This document shows, piece after piece, positions 38,162-48,824 of a stretch of 64,000 nt of DNA. Numbering within the stretch: the stretch's first letter is position 1; every line of letters starts with the position of its first letter. The stretch spans positions 1-64,000 of the forward strand of contig CANSQL010000002.1 in assembly GCA_947649125.1 (NCBI GenBank), given 5' to 3'. A program made the translations under genes and the position numbers. This DNA is from an uncultured Erysipelotrichaceae bacterium (GTDB lineage Bacteria > Bacillota_I > Bacilli_A > Erysipelotrichales > Erysipelotrichaceae). The notes beneath the pieces are model-generated. The model saw only the letters and a list, made by a program, of their open reading frames with translations, made no database searches and was not told where the DNA came from.

Positions 38162-41100
38162 ATGCGAAGAAGGCAGAGAAAATTAAGATTGATGACAGGC
38201 GCAGCCAGCTTAGTTTTTTTCATCGCCGCTTCTTTATGCTTCGGCTTTGCGCTGGAAGGTCTTGATACATACGGAATACTGGGCTTCCGTATCAGTGAGG
38301 ATGCAGTTTCGATATTAGATGTCTTGCCGTTTTTCAATACAAAGGCAGAATCACGAATTCTGTATCCGACCGGAAATGTTGAAAACCAAATCGTAATGGT
38401 GAATCTTTCCGAGAAAAAGACCGAATGGCTCAATGAGGAAAAGGTAAAGAAGGCGGAGCAGCTTTTAAATACGACCTTGACAAAGTACATATCAGATGTT
38501 TCAAGAGGCGGAGTGATCGTTCATTCGACCTTATACGGCTATCAGGATCATAATGTGAAGGATGGTTATGTACCGTCTAAGCCGTTAAGCTATTATATCG
38601 AGGATAAGGCGAAGGAAGCACAGCGAGAGGCGGAGCTGTTGAATGAGGTCATTGAACAGATGAATGAAAATCAGGCTTTGTCTGATAAAACGGTCGCGGA
38701 ATTGGATACGAACGATGACGGTTATATTGATAATATGACGTTTTTGATTCGCGGGAATAAGCATTATGAGCATAATTTATTGTGGCCGCATCAGTTTTCA
38801 ATCAAAAGCAGACCGACGATCGAATGTAAAGACGGCGATCTGAAGGTCAAGGATTACATGGTTATTTTAAGCGGTGATGATGAGCAGAATATTACCGGAA
38901 GTCGTTCTGGTTTGTTTTCGGAGCGAATCGATATGGGTGTAGTTGCGCATGAGTATCTGCATCTGTACGGCTTTCCGGACATGTACCATAATTACAAATA
39001 TGAAAATGATGAATTCGTATCATTAGAATCGGGAGAGCGCAAGGGCGATCCGTTAGGACAATGGGATGTCATGGACAATACGATCAATGACAAGCCGCAG
39101 AATCCGCTGTATTATACTAATATGGCCTACGGTCCGTGGAATGAGCGCTTGGACAATGTGTTTACGATCACCGAAAGTACGAAGCATGTGGAGCTGCAGA
39201 AGCTGGATTATACCAAGGCAGGCAAAATGGCTGCGATCATCAAGGTAGATGCTTCGGTGAATGCACGTGCCGAGGATGAATACTTTATGGTGGAATATCG
39301 TAAAAAGGAAGGCTGGGATGAAAAACTGCCGAGTGACGGTCTGTTGGTATACCGCATCAATATGGCTGCGAATTATAAAAATCCCGAGGAGGCCATTCGT
39401 AAATATTGTTCCAACAAGGATAACGGTAAGCAGACCTATTGCGGCAATCAGTTCGGTCCCGCAGATGAGGTTTATATTTTCCGTCCCAATGTAACAACGA
39501 TCAATCCGAGTGAAGCGGGAAGTCATGATTTTGATTTATATGATGCGGCGCTTTCAGCGGATCACGGACATAAAAACAGATTGGGGAAAAAGCTGAGCGA
39601 GGTCAACGGTTATCAGGCACAGGAGTTGGCAAACACAATATATTTCAGTGACGGCAGCAATTCCGGAATCGTGATTTCCAATGTATCCGATACAAAAAAG
39701 GATACGATCAGCTTTGATATAACGATTCCCGAGCCGACAGACGATACGCAGAAGCCGGAAATCGATGAAACGATCGAGGGCAGCGGTATCGAAGGCAGAT
39801 GGACGAGTCAGGCAGCATCAATATCGATGTATATCAGCGATAAGGGTTTTGGCTTAGATAAGATTGAGGTAACAAGCGATAACGGTGCGATCAAAGACAG
39901 TGATAATCCTCAGCACTATGTTAAGACATACGCAAAAGGGGATCGCGTGAAGCATACGACCTTTACCTTCAGCGCATTAAAAAACGGCATCTATACTGTC
40001 AGGGCAACCGATTTGGCGGGCAATCAAAGCGATATACGAACGATTGAGGTTACGAATATCGATGAAGCGGCACCTGTCGTTACATTCGGTGATATCAGTG
40101 AAAATATGCTGGAGCTAAGAATACCGGTACAGTTCGAGGATCGTGAATCGGGAATAGCGAGCGGCAGTGCCTATTACGCAACAATGTCGCTGTTTGACAA
40201 GCCGAACGGCAGCTATCCGTATGAAATAAAAAATCGTGAAATTCGTGTACCGGCTGATTTCCAAGGACGAGTATGTGTAACGGTCAAGGATAATGCGGGC
40301 AATGCGGCAGAGGATACGTGTATGGTGCTGTCTGATGATAAACAGCCTCCCGTATTGGAAATTGAGCCTGATGCCCAAACAACGGATTGGACTGCGATGG
40401 AGCGAAGCATTCAAGTGAAGGCAAGTGATGAAGCTGAAAAGGACAGCGGCATCAGCTATATTGAGATTACGACTGAAAACGGCTTATTAAGCGGTGATAA
40501 AGAGAATCCGCATAAGCTTGTGAAGGATTTCAAAAACAAAGGCAAAAAGCGTGAGGAATATACATTTAAGGTGGGCGCAAACGGGGATTATATGATCAAG
40601 ACCTGTGATTATGCGGACTACTGCAGTGCCGAAGCACTTCATATTACGAATATCGATCGTAGTGAACCGGTATTAAGCGATATCAAAATCAGCGATGATA
40701 AGGATTATCTGTTGTTTATGAACGGTGCTTATAATATTCGCTTTATTGCGCATGATGAACCGACTGCCTCAAACAGCGGTCTGAAACAGATTTACTATCA
40801 GCTTGTCGCTAAGGGGGAAGCTTATGTGGCTGACATCAGCTCAGACAAGTGGAAAACAGCACAAATCAATGAAACGGTTACGACAACAGAAGGCTTCGAA
40901 GGAACGGTTTATGCCTATGCCTGCGATCAGGTCGGCAATATTTCAAAGATTTTCCAAAAACAGATTACACGCATTACGAATAATGATATGAGTGATGTGC
41001 TTGCGACAAAGGATAAGGCGATTGCGATTTACGGCATCAATGATTCCGATGTCATGGTGGTAAGTGATAAATTTGATACGGAACAAATGGCTCATCTGTT

Positions 41101-41509
41101 AGGTGATGAATTTATGTCAACGCATGAAATTGCCGCAGGGGTCCACTTCCGTTTGGAAAAGGAAACACTTCCGTATTCCTTAAGTGAACCGTTCACTGTT
41201 CGCTATTCACTGGATAAGGAAAGCATGAAACAAGGCAGTCTGCAGCTGTTGGCAGTGAATGAGGACGGCTCTCACAGTGCCGTGCATACGAAATACGGCG
41301 GAACCTATCTGGAGTTCATGAGTGAGGAGCCTGCCTATGCCTATGTCGCTGTTTATGAAACAAACACATCGGGAAGCAGACAGCACAGTATTGTGAGTGA
41401 AGCTACACCGCAGACCGCTGATTTCCACTATCCGTATCTGTATTTAGGTCTGATGCTGATTTCAAGCGGTGCACTGCTGAATTGGTACGGCAGACAGAAA
41501 TCAAGATAA
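38162..41509 (+). CDS. large membrane-anchored M6-type (immune inhibitor A-like) metalloprotease with Ig-like repeats and C-terminal TM
   Basis: Zinc motif VVAHEYLHLYGFPDMYH; two Ig-like repeats; C-terminal YLYLGLMLISSGALLNWYGRQKSR. Start 38162 preferred (SD ttgaggg); ORF opens at 38078, next to a probable -10. Confidence 0.85.
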   Translation: MRRRQRKLRLMTGAASLVFFIAASLCFGFALEGLDTYGILGFRISEDAVSILDVLPFFNTKAESRILYPTGNVENQIVMVNLSEKKTEWLNEEKVKKAEQLLNTTLTKYISDVSRGGVIVHSTLYGYQDHNVKDGYVPSKPLSYYIEDKAKEAQREAELLNEVIEQMNENQALSDKTVAELDTNDDGYIDNMTFLIRGNKHYEHNLLWPHQFSIKSRPTIECKDGDLKVKDYMVILSGDDEQNITGSRSGLFSERIDMGVVAHEYLHLYGFPDMYHNYKYENDEFVSLESGERKGDPLGQWDVMDNTINDKPQNPLYYTNMAYGPWNERLDNVFTITESTKHVELQKLDYTKAGKMAAIIKVDASVNARAEDEYFMVEYRKKEGWDEKLPSDGLLVYRINMAANYKNPEEAIRKYCSNKDNGKQTYCGNQFGPADEVYIFRPNVTTINPSEAGSHDFDLYDAALSADHGHKNRLGKKLSEVNGYQAQELANTIYFSDGSNSGIVISNVSDTKKDTISFDITIPEPTDDTQKPEIDETIEGSGIEGRWTSQAASISMYISDKGFGLDKIEVTSDNGAIKDSDNPQHYVKTYAKGDRVKHTTFTFSALKNGIYTVRATDLAGNQSDIRTIEVTNIDEAAPVVTFGDISENMLELRIPVQFEDRESGIASGSAYYATMSLFDKPNGSYPYEIKNREIRVPADFQGRVCVTVKDNAGNAAEDTCMVLSDDKQPPVLEIEPDAQTTDWTAMERSIQVKASDEAEKDSGISYIEITTENGLLSGDKENPHKLVKDFKNKGKKREEYTFKVGANGDYMIKTCDYADYCSAEALHITNIDRSEPVLSDIKISDDKDYLLFMNGAYNIRFIAHDEPTASNSGLKQIYYQLVAKGEAYVADISSDKWKTAQINETVTTTEGFEGTVYAYACDQVGNISKIFQKQITRITNNDMSDVLATKDKAIAIYGINDSDVMVVSDKFDTEQMAHLLGDEFMSTHEIAAGVHFRLEKETLPYSLSEPFTVRYSLDKESMKQGSLQLLAVNEDGSHSAVHTKYGGTYLEFMSEEPAYAYVAVYETNTSGSRQHSIVSEATPQTADFHYPYLYLGLMLISSGALLNWYGRQKSR

Positions 41510-41559
41510 GTGTTAAAATTGCACAAAAGACTTGACTTTTACTGAAAAAACCATATACT

Positions 41560-41771
41560 AAAATAGAAAAAGCGCTGATAAGACAGAGTATTTGATGAAA
41601 CCGTACAGAGAGATGATGGTTGGTGAAAATCATTCGGGGCAATCAAAGAATACACCTTGTAGCTTCCTTATGAAAAGTAAGGACGTAAACTCACGTTACG
41701 AGTAAGAGTGCATCATTATGATGAACTAAGGTGGTACCACGCAAAGCGTCCTTAGACGGGCGCTTTTTTTA
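41560..41771 (+). promoter_or_regulatory. T-box leader upstream of tyrS
   Basis: Core ctAAGGTGGTACCACGC at 41728-41742; terminator AAAGCGTCcttagacgGGCGCTTTTTTT. Confidence 0.92.
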
Positions 41772-41786
41772 TTAAGGAGTGAAAAA

Positions 41787-43025
41787 ATGAAGCTATTTGA
41801 AGAATTAAAATGGCGCGGCTTGATTGAAAGCGTATCAAGTCCTAAGCTGGAGGAGGAGCTGAATAACGGCTCATTGACCTTTTATATCGGAACCGATCCG
41901 ACCGGAGACAGTCTGCATATCGGACATTATTCTACGTTTTTAACGGCGAAGCGTTTAAAGGCGGCAGGTCATCATCCGATTTTATTGGTCGGCGGCGCAA
42001 CCGGCTTTATCGGTGATCCGAAGGCAAGCGGAGAGCGCAATATGTTGACAAAGGAACAGCTTGCGCATAATTACGAATGCTTAAGCAAGCAGGTAAAGGA
42101 AATATTCGGCTTTCAGATGGTGAATAATTTGGATTGGACCAAGGATATCACGGTTATAGATTTTTTACGCGATTACGGAAAGCATTTCAATATTAATATG
42201 ATGATCAACAAGGAAACGGTAAAAAGACGCTTGGAGAGCGGAATCAGCTATACTGAATTTTCCTATATGATTCTGCAGAGTCTTGACTTTCTGCATCTGT
42301 ATGAAACCTATGACTGCCGCTTACAGCTCGGCGGACAGGATCAATGGGGCAATATTACCTCAGGTCTTGACTTGATTCGCAAGAAGCACGGGACGGATAC
42401 GAACTGTTACGGCTTGACGATGCCGTTGATCACAAAGAGTGACGGTACAAAATTCGGTAAGAGTGAAAACGGCACCGTATGGCTTGATAAGCGTAAGACA
42501 TCTGCATATGCGCTATATCAATTCTTAGTGAATACCGAAGATTCTATGGTTATCGAATATTTGAAGCGCTTAACGCTTTTGGATAAGGAAGCAATCGATG
42601 CTTTGGCTGCCAAGCTTGCGGTTGATGCAGGAAAGCGAGAAGCACAGAAGGCATTGGCAAGTGAAGTCGTAAGAGATTTGCATGGTGAGGCTGAGCTTGA
42701 AAAGGCACTGCGTATTACTGAATGCTTATTCAGAGGCAATATTAAGGATTTGGCAAATGATGAAATTTATGATGCTTTAAAAGAAATGGAAAAGCGTGTC
42801 ATCGATGATAAGCTGACCTTAGTCGATGCGCTTGTGCAAGCGAAGATTGCTTCCAGTAAGCGTGAGGCAAGAGAGCTGATTACGGCAGGCTCGATTCAGG
42901 TAAACGGTGATAAGCAACAGGATTTGGCGTTTATCGTTGCTTGTGAAAATGCGCTTTGTGAGGACATGACCTTGATTAAAAAGGGCAAGCGCAATTACTT
43001 TGTGATTGAACAGAACAAGTCTTAG
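41787..43025 (+). CDS. tyrS: tyrosyl-tRNA synthetase
   Basis: IGTDPTGDSLHIGHY, KFGKSENGTVWLD, C-terminal S4 domain. Confidence 0.97.
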   Translation: MKLFEELKWRGLIESVSSPKLEEELNNGSLTFYIGTDPTGDSLHIGHYSTFLTAKRLKAAGHHPILLVGGATGFIGDPKASGERNMLTKEQLAHNYECLSKQVKEIFGFQMVNNLDWTKDITVIDFLRDYGKHFNINMMINKETVKRRLESGISYTEFSYMILQSLDFLHLYETYDCRLQLGGQDQWGNITSGLDLIRKKHGTDTNCYGLTMPLITKSDGTKFGKSENGTVWLDKRKTSAYALYQFLVNTEDSMVIEYLKRLTLLDKEAIDALAAKLAVDAGKREAQKALASEVVRDLHGEAELEKALRITECLFRGNIKDLANDEIYDALKEMEKRVIDDKLTLVDALVQAKIASSKREARELITAGSIQVNGDKQQDLAFIVACENALCEDMTLIKKGKRNYFVIEQNKS

Positions 43026-43110
43026 GATTTGTTCTTTTTTTATGAAAGCGAAAAAAGAATCGGTACGTTTGCCCGTATTTCTCATAGTATGAAATAAAGG
43101 AGGGGACATT

Positions 43111-43878
43111 TTGAAGATAGCTGTAGTGAACAGTGATCGACGAATGCAGGAAGTATATTTTCAACTGGCAAAGGATAATGAAGCGATCCTGATCAATGAA
43201 TTTACCGATTTTCAAAAAATAGCGGAAATAGATGCCTTGGTTTTACCGGTAAAGGGCTTGACCTCAACCGGTTCCTTATACAGCAGCGGCAAGGAGCTGT
43301 ACATTCCCGAAGCCTTTTGGAGCTCAATTCGTGAAATACCGATTTTTACGGGAATCAGACAGGCATTTTTAAAGGATTTTCCTAATGTATACTTTTATAT
43401 GGAAGATGATGTCTTGAAGCAGCGAAATGCCGTATATACCGCTGAGGGAACACTGTATTTAATGATGGATCATACATCAAAAAGCATTAAGGAGATCAGT
43501 GTCGATGTGATCGGATACGGTGTATGCGGCAAGGAAATCGTTCGCTGGTTAACGGCATTGGGCATTCCTTATCGAATCGTTCGCAGAAGCTGTGAAAAAA
43601 GCGATACTCTGATCAGTGTGGAAGAATATCGCAAAACAGCATGTCATGAGGTAATCATCAATACGTCGATTTCAAAGGTCATCGACCGTGAACTGTTGGA
43701 AAGATGGACACGCAAGCCGCTCATTATTGATATTGCCACACCGGATGTCATTGATTACGCGGCGGCCTTAAGTATGGGGGTAAGAGTCATTAAGGCCGGT
43801 AATCTTCCGGAAATGATTGCTTATGAAAGCAGCGGAAAATGTATCAGTGAGTTTGTGAGGGGGAAATTACATTGTTAG
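43111..43878 (+). CDS. dpaA: dipicolinate synthase subunit A
   Basis: Rossmann-like DpaA followed by flavoprotein DpaB; TTG start. Confidence 0.85.
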   Translation: MKIAVVNSDRRMQEVYFQLAKDNEAILINEFTDFQKIAEIDALVLPVKGLTSTGSLYSSGKELYIPEAFWSSIREIPIFTGIRQAFLKDFPNVYFYMEDDVLKQRNAVYTAEGTLYLMMDHTSKSIKEISVDVIGYGVCGKEIVRWLTALGIPYRIVRRSCEKSDTLISVEEYRKTACHEVIINTSISKVIDRELLERWTRKPLIIDIATPDVIDYAAALSMGVRVIKAGNLPEMIAYESSGKCISEFVRGKLHC

Positions 43879-44456
43879 CGGGAAAACGAATTTTGATCGG
43901 AATCTGCGGCTCTTTTTGTAACCACAGGGCCGTGCTGGAGCAGTTTAAAAAGCTGGCTGAGCACAATCATTTGACCTTTGTATTGACAGACAATGTGTAT
44001 GAAAGCTCAACACGCTTTTTTTCGCGCAATGAATTTTTGATGAAGCTTGGGGAACTGAGTGATGATGAAATCATTCATACGATCGTAGAGGCAGAAAAAA
44101 TCGGACCGAAGAATTGTTATGACATTATGCTTGTGGCTCCGTGTACGGCGACGCAGTGTTCCAAGCTTGTGCATGGGATTTATGACAATGCGTTGACCTT
44201 GGCTGTTAAGGCAATGATCCGCAACAAAAAAAATATTGTGATCGGCTTTGCCAGCAACGATGCGCTCGGAATCAGCGGTGCTAATTTATTTCGCCTTTGT
44301 GCATTAAAGTATATCTATGTATTGCCGATGGCACAGGATGCACCGTTTCAAAAGGCAATGAGTATGGTGGCTTGCTGGGATGAAATGCTTCCTGCCTTGG
44401 AAAAGGCAATGGAAGATGAACAGCTGCAGCCGATTATCAGGGGGGATCGCAAATGA
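43872..44456 (+). CDS. dpaB: dipicolinate synthase subunit B (flavoprotein)
   Basis: LAGKRILIGICGSFCNHRAVLEQ...MLVAPCTATQCSKLVHGIYDNALTLAVKA. Confidence 0.9.
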   Translation: MLAGKRILIGICGSFCNHRAVLEQFKKLAEHNHLTFVLTDNVYESSTRFFSRNEFLMKLGELSDDEIIHTIVEAEKIGPKNCYDIMLVAPCTATQCSKLVHGIYDNALTLAVKAMIRNKKNIVIGFASNDALGISGANLFRLCALKYIYVLPMAQDAPFQKAMSMVACWDEMLPALEKAMEDEQLQPIIRGDRK

Positions 44457-45304
44457 GTGAGTTTCAAATCATGACGGCTTTGATTACACCGTTTCAAGAT
44501 AACGGTATGATTGATTATGAGGCGCTCGATCGCTTGATTGATGAACAGCTTGCCCAAGGAGTCGACGGTCTGATCGTTTGCGGTACGACGGCGGAAACAC
44601 CGTGTCTGAAGGAACATGAGCGCTTTGATTTACTGCGTTGGATCATTTATCGCGTCAAGCATCGCACCAAGCTTTGGTTCGGCTGCGGTACGAATCAGAC
44701 AAAGGAAACGATACGGCTTGTTCAAAAGGCTGCCAATTATGATATCGACGGTGTATTATTGGTAACGCCGTATTATAATAAGCCCTCACAGGAAGGATTA
44801 TATGCGCATTTTGCCGCCGTTGCCGAAAACAGTGAGCTGCCGATCATGCTGTATCAGGTACCCTCACGCTGCGGTGTTCGCTTTGAGGAAGGAACGCTTT
44901 GTCGCTTATTTGAGCGCTATTCCAATATTACGGCCCTGAAGCATGCAGATAATGACTATGACCTGATTTCTAGCCTGCATCAAAAATTTCCGCACATTGC
45001 TTTATACAGCGGAGAGGATAAAACCTTTTATGAGGGAATCGATAAGGGCTTAACAGGTGTCATATCGGTTATGAGCAATGCGTATTTACGGGAAATGAAG
45101 CAGTATTTGAAAGATCCAATCCGTGATACACAGGCTTATTTGAAGCAGCTTGCCGATATGGTGTTCTTAGAATGCTCGCCGAGTGCGATAAAGTATATTC
45201 TTTCAAAACAGGGCAAATGTGAAAATATTCTGCGTTTGCCGCTTGTTCCTTTAAGTGAGAAATCACAGGCTGTCATTGATACATTTTTACAATCTGACAA
45301 ATAA
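44453..45304 (+). CDS. dapA: 4-hydroxy-tetrahydrodipicolinate synthase
   Basis: TALITPFQDNGMIDYEALDRLIDEQL...VCGTTAETPCL...LLVTPYYNKPSQEGLYAHF. Confidence 0.95.
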   Translation: MSEFQIMTALITPFQDNGMIDYEALDRLIDEQLAQGVDGLIVCGTTAETPCLKEHERFDLLRWIIYRVKHRTKLWFGCGTNQTKETIRLVQKAANYDIDGVLLVTPYYNKPSQEGLYAHFAAVAENSELPIMLYQVPSRCGVRFEEGTLCRLFERYSNITALKHADNDYDLISSLHQKFPHIALYSGEDKTFYEGIDKGLTGVISVMSNAYLREMKQYLKDPIRDTQAYLKQLADMVFLECSPSAIKYILSKQGKCENILRLPLVPLSEKSQAVIDTFLQSDK

Positions 45305-45348
45305 CGTCATGCTTTGTAGGGTAAAACGCTTATACTGAAATCGGTGAT

Positions 45349-45540
45349 ATGATGGTACAGGTGAAGGTATTCGATGAAGCACATGAGGATGATTTAAGTG
45401 AAGCAATCAACACATTTTTAGCCGAGCATTCCGATATTGAATTATTCGATATCAAATATTCGACTGCGATCGGTATTGATAAGGAGGAACAGCTCTATTG
45501 CTTCAGCGCAATGTTAATTTATCGTGATAAAGAAGCATAA
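45349..45540 (+). CDS. Cse60-like sporulation protein
   Basis: VQVKVFDEAHEDDLSEAINTFLAEHSDIELFDIKYSTAI. Confidence 0.75.
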   Translation: MMVQVKVFDEAHEDDLSEAINTFLAEHSDIELFDIKYSTAIGIDKEEQLYCFSAMLIYRDKEA

Positions 45541-45574
45541 AGCGTACACAATACTATTGTGGAGGTGAAATCTC

Positions 45575-45739
45575 ATGCAGAACAAGACCGAGATTTTATG
45601 TAATGTTCATTCCTGTGCATTTCACAAGGAAAATCATTGTACGGCAAATTGCATCAGCGTAGGCTGTGATGACTGCATTATGCCGAACCAGTGCAGTGAA
45701 ACAAAATGTGCTTCATTCCGCTGCAACTGCAATAAGTAA
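45575..45739 (+). CDS. DUF1540 Cys-rich small protein (not in the ORF track)
   Basis: SD ggaggtg; MQNKTEILCNVHSCAFHKENHCTANCISVGCDDCIMPNQCSETKCASFRCNCNK. Confidence 0.85.
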   Translation: MQNKTEILCNVHSCAFHKENHCTANCISVGCDDCIMPNQCSETKCASFRCNCNK

Positions 45740-45768
45740 AAAGTGATCGCTTCAGATCACTTTTTTTA
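45739..45768 (+). terminator. terminator after the DUF1540 gene
   Basis: aaaaGTGATCgcttcaGATCACttttttt. Confidence 0.8.
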
Positions 45769-45817
45769 CTATCTGAATAAGAGCGTTTATGTTATAATAA
45801 TAAAAGAGGTGATCGTA

Positions 45818-46372
45818 TTGCGAAAACTGATACTATTTATTGTGCTGACATTGTTCGTCAGTGCCTGTTCCGATCGAACTACGAAGGATAAGGAATTTCA
45901 AAATACATATAACAGCTTTGTTGATTCTATTTTAGATAATAACGGTGCAGACAGCAGTGAGATACCGTTTGAGCATCATTTAGAGGTAACAAAGGAAAGC
46001 AGCGGTGAATACCGCTATGCGATAACGATTGATGATCCGAAGGTTGCGATGTATCATATACAGATGATGGTGGTCGATAAAGCGGCCGGCGGACAATATC
46101 CGTTCCTCGGTCTTATGAATGACGAGGAAATGTTTTCCATGATTCCCAATCAGGAAAACAAGGAAAAGTATTTTGTGAAGGGTGTTGTGCTTGAAGGAAT
46201 CAGTGCAAATCCGAAATTTACACTGTATGTACAGGTAAGCTGGAAGGATTATGCACAGATTAATACAAGTACGGTTTTCTTCAGCTATACGTTTGATTAT
46301 GATAAGCAGCAGAAGGAGGAAGCGAAAGGCAAGAAAAACGTAAAGGATAAGGATAATGCAGGAAACAAATAA
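45818..46372 (+). CDS. lipoprotein of unknown function
   Basis: LRKLILFIVLTLFVSACSDRT lipobox; TTG start after gaggtgat. Confidence 0.8.
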   Translation: MRKLILFIVLTLFVSACSDRTTKDKEFQNTYNSFVDSILDNNGADSSEIPFEHHLEVTKESSGEYRYAITIDDPKVAMYHIQMMVVDKAAGGQYPFLGLMNDEEMFSMIPNQENKEKYFVKGVVLEGISANPKFTLYVQVSWKDYAQINTSTVFFSYTFDYDKQQKEEAKGKKNVKDKDNAGNK

Positions 46373-48116
46373 GCGCAAGCAGTCCATTATTGCCGGAGGC
46401 TTGATCAGCACTGCCGGAATATTCTTTGCGAAGTTCCTCGGTCTGTTTTATGCGGTACCGTTTAATTCGATTTTAGGCGGCGGAGTCAACGTCGCTATTT
46501 ACGGTGTGGCTTTTAATATATACAATTATGTGCTGAATATCTGTTTGGCCGGAATTCCGTTTGCGATTGCGACACTGGTTGCGAAGTATGCTTCCAGAGG
46601 CGATTATCAAACAGCGATTCTTGTCAAAAAGATTGCATCGACCTTTATGATTGCCTTCGGTGCTTTGGCGATGCTGTTTATGCTTGTATGTGCAGCTCCG
46701 TTTGCGCCGATGCTGCTGCCGGAAAGTGCGGCCTTAAGCGATGCGGCCGCTGTAAGCAATATTGAGGTCATGCGCAACGTATTGATGCTTGTTGCGCTTG
46801 CGGTTTTTTTTGTACCGATATTATCCTCAATCAGAGGCTTTTATCAAGGTTTGAAGGATATGGAAGTATATGCGCTTTCACAAGTGCTGGAACAAATTGC
46901 CCGTGTTGCTTTTTTGCTTGTTTCCAGTGCGATAGCGGTATATGTACTTCAAATGGATCGCACATGGGCCGTATATTTCGGAGCCTTTTCTACCAGTGTT
47001 GCAGCTGTTTTGGCAATCATTCATATTCGCTTTTATGACCGCAGACAGATGAAGGATATCCAGGCTGCGGCAAATGTCCAAAAGGTTGCGGCCAATACGG
47101 ATAGACAAAGCATTTTCAGAGAACTGATCTTTATTTCGATTCCGTATTTATTTGTGGCAATTTTCGGCTACAGTGATTCGATTATCAACAGCTTTTTGCT
47201 GAAGGGCGGCATGGAGGCCTATTATCTTTCCCACGGGGGCGGTGTTGAGGTAAACGGACAGCTTGTTTTAAGTGATTTGTCCAATGCACAGCTTACGGTG
47301 ATTATCGGCGCTATCAATTATGCCATCGTAAAGCTGATGTCGATACCGATGGTATTGGCACCCGGCTTTTCCAGTGCGATTTTACCGCATATCACCTCGG
47401 CACTGACCCAAAAGAAATATCAGCTTGTGCGCAAGAACATTTGTGAATGTATGGATACGGTGCTTTATATCGCATTGCCCGTATGCTTCTGCCTGTTTGT
47501 GTTTGCGAAGCCCATTTATGCGATTTTATTTCCGCCCGGTGCTTATCCCGCAAATGCCGAAGCAGGAAATGAGGTCATGAGTGCTGCGCAGTCCTTAGAG
47601 CTTTGTGCACAGGTCTTGAAATGGTTTTCGATTGAAGCCTTTATCTCAACGATGGGACCGATATTCAATGCGCTTATGATGGCAGTTGAGCTGCGTAAGC
47701 TGAATATTCGCAATTTGGCTTTCACGGTGATTTTAAAATTCATCATAACTTATCCGATGCTGATGTGGTTCGGATATCCCGGCTTGGTGGTGTCCAGTAT
47801 GATTTCCAGCGGTCTGTTCTTCTTATTGGACGGCTATGCGCTGACAAAGCGTTTTAAAATCAAGTGGAAATATACGCTGCATCGCATTACGATCATGATC
47901 GGCGGACTTGCGCTTATTTGGATTGTACAAATCATCTGCAGCATGATCGGCTTACAAGGGTATGGTGCAGGGCGAATGATTTCCATGCTTCAGCTCGGTA
48001 TCAGCGGTATTCTGGCAATGGGTGCTTACTTTGCCTTTACGTATTGGTTCGGATTGCCGCAGGTCATTCTGCATCTTGATTTATCAAGGTTGATAAAGCG
48101 AGGGAACAGATCATGA
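46356..48116 (+). CDS. MATE/MVF-superfamily polysaccharide/lipid flippase (SpoVB/YtgP-like)
   Basis: QSIIAGGLISTAGIFFAKFLGLFYAVPFNSILGG; polytopic, 586 aa. Confidence 0.88.
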   Translation: MQETNKRKQSIIAGGLISTAGIFFAKFLGLFYAVPFNSILGGGVNVAIYGVAFNIYNYVLNICLAGIPFAIATLVAKYASRGDYQTAILVKKIASTFMIAFGALAMLFMLVCAAPFAPMLLPESAALSDAAAVSNIEVMRNVLMLVALAVFFVPILSSIRGFYQGLKDMEVYALSQVLEQIARVAFLLVSSAIAVYVLQMDRTWAVYFGAFSTSVAAVLAIIHIRFYDRRQMKDIQAAANVQKVAANTDRQSIFRELIFISIPYLFVAIFGYSDSIINSFLLKGGMEAYYLSHGGGVEVNGQLVLSDLSNAQLTVIIGAINYAIVKLMSIPMVLAPGFSSAILPHITSALTQKKYQLVRKNICECMDTVLYIALPVCFCLFVFAKPIYAILFPPGAYPANAEAGNEVMSAAQSLELCAQVLKWFSIEAFISTMGPIFNALMMAVELRKLNIRNLAFTVILKFIITYPMLMWFGYPGLVVSSMISSGLFFLLDGYALTKRFKIKWKYTLHRITIMIGGLALIWIVQIICSMIGLQGYGAGRMISMLQLGISGILAMGAYFAFTYWFGLPQVILHLDLSRLIKRGNRS

Positions 48117-48814
48117 TGAGATTGGATAAGCTGCTGGCACATGCCGGCTACGGAACTCGTAAAGAGGTAAAGGCATTAATCAAGGCGAAGCAGGTAACGG
48201 TAAACGGCGTTAATGCCTTGAAGGATAAACAACAAATCGATGAATTTCAAGATGAGGTCTGTGTTTACGGCGAAAAGCTTGCGTATGCGCAAAATCATTT
48301 CATTATGATGAATAAGCCGGCAGGTGTTATTTGTGCCAATCGCGATGATTATCATGAAACGATCATGGATTTATTTGACTGCTTTATCGGTACCGATATG
48401 TTTCCGGTCGGCAGACTTGATATCGATACGGAAGGATTACTATTAATCTGTAACGACGGGAAACTGGCCCATCGTCTGTTATCACCGAAGCATCATGTGG
48501 ATAAATGCTACGAGGTGCATTTGGCAAAGGAAATCGATGCGGCACAGATACAAAAGCTGAACAGTGAGCTTGACCTCGGTGATTTTATCAGTAAACCCGC
48601 ACAGGTAGAGGTCATCACACCTACATGTATTCATATGGTGATTCAAGAAGGGAAATTTCATCAGGTGAAGCGCATGTTACAGGCTGTCGATAATGAAGTA
48701 GTATATTTAAAGCGGCTTCGCTTCGGTCCGTTAAGCTTAGATGAAAGCTTGGCACCGGGCGAATGGCGCTATTTGACAAAATCAGAAACAGACGCATTAT
48801 ATACAGTAAAATAA
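48113..48814 (+). CDS. RsuA-family pseudouridine synthase
   Basis: [30 protein letters not shown]...[17 protein letters not shown]. Confidence 0.93.
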   Translation: MMRLDKLLAHAGYGTRKEVKALIKAKQVTVNGVNALKDKQQIDEFQDEVCVYGEKLAYAQNHFIMMNKPAGVICANRDDYHETIMDLFDCFIGTDMFPVGRLDIDTEGLLLICNDGKLAHRLLSPKHHVDKCYEVHLAKEIDAAQIQKLNSELDLGDFISKPAQVEVITPTCIHMVIQEGKFHQVKRMLQAVDNEVVYLKRLRFGPLSLDESLAPGEWRYLTKSETDALYTVK

Positions 48815-48824
48815 GGAGGCTTCT

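Noticed and set aside
38017-38490. 157-aa minus-strand ORF overlapping the M6 protease start
   Set aside because: Overlaps the coding strand of a well-supported CDS; no SD or family similarity.
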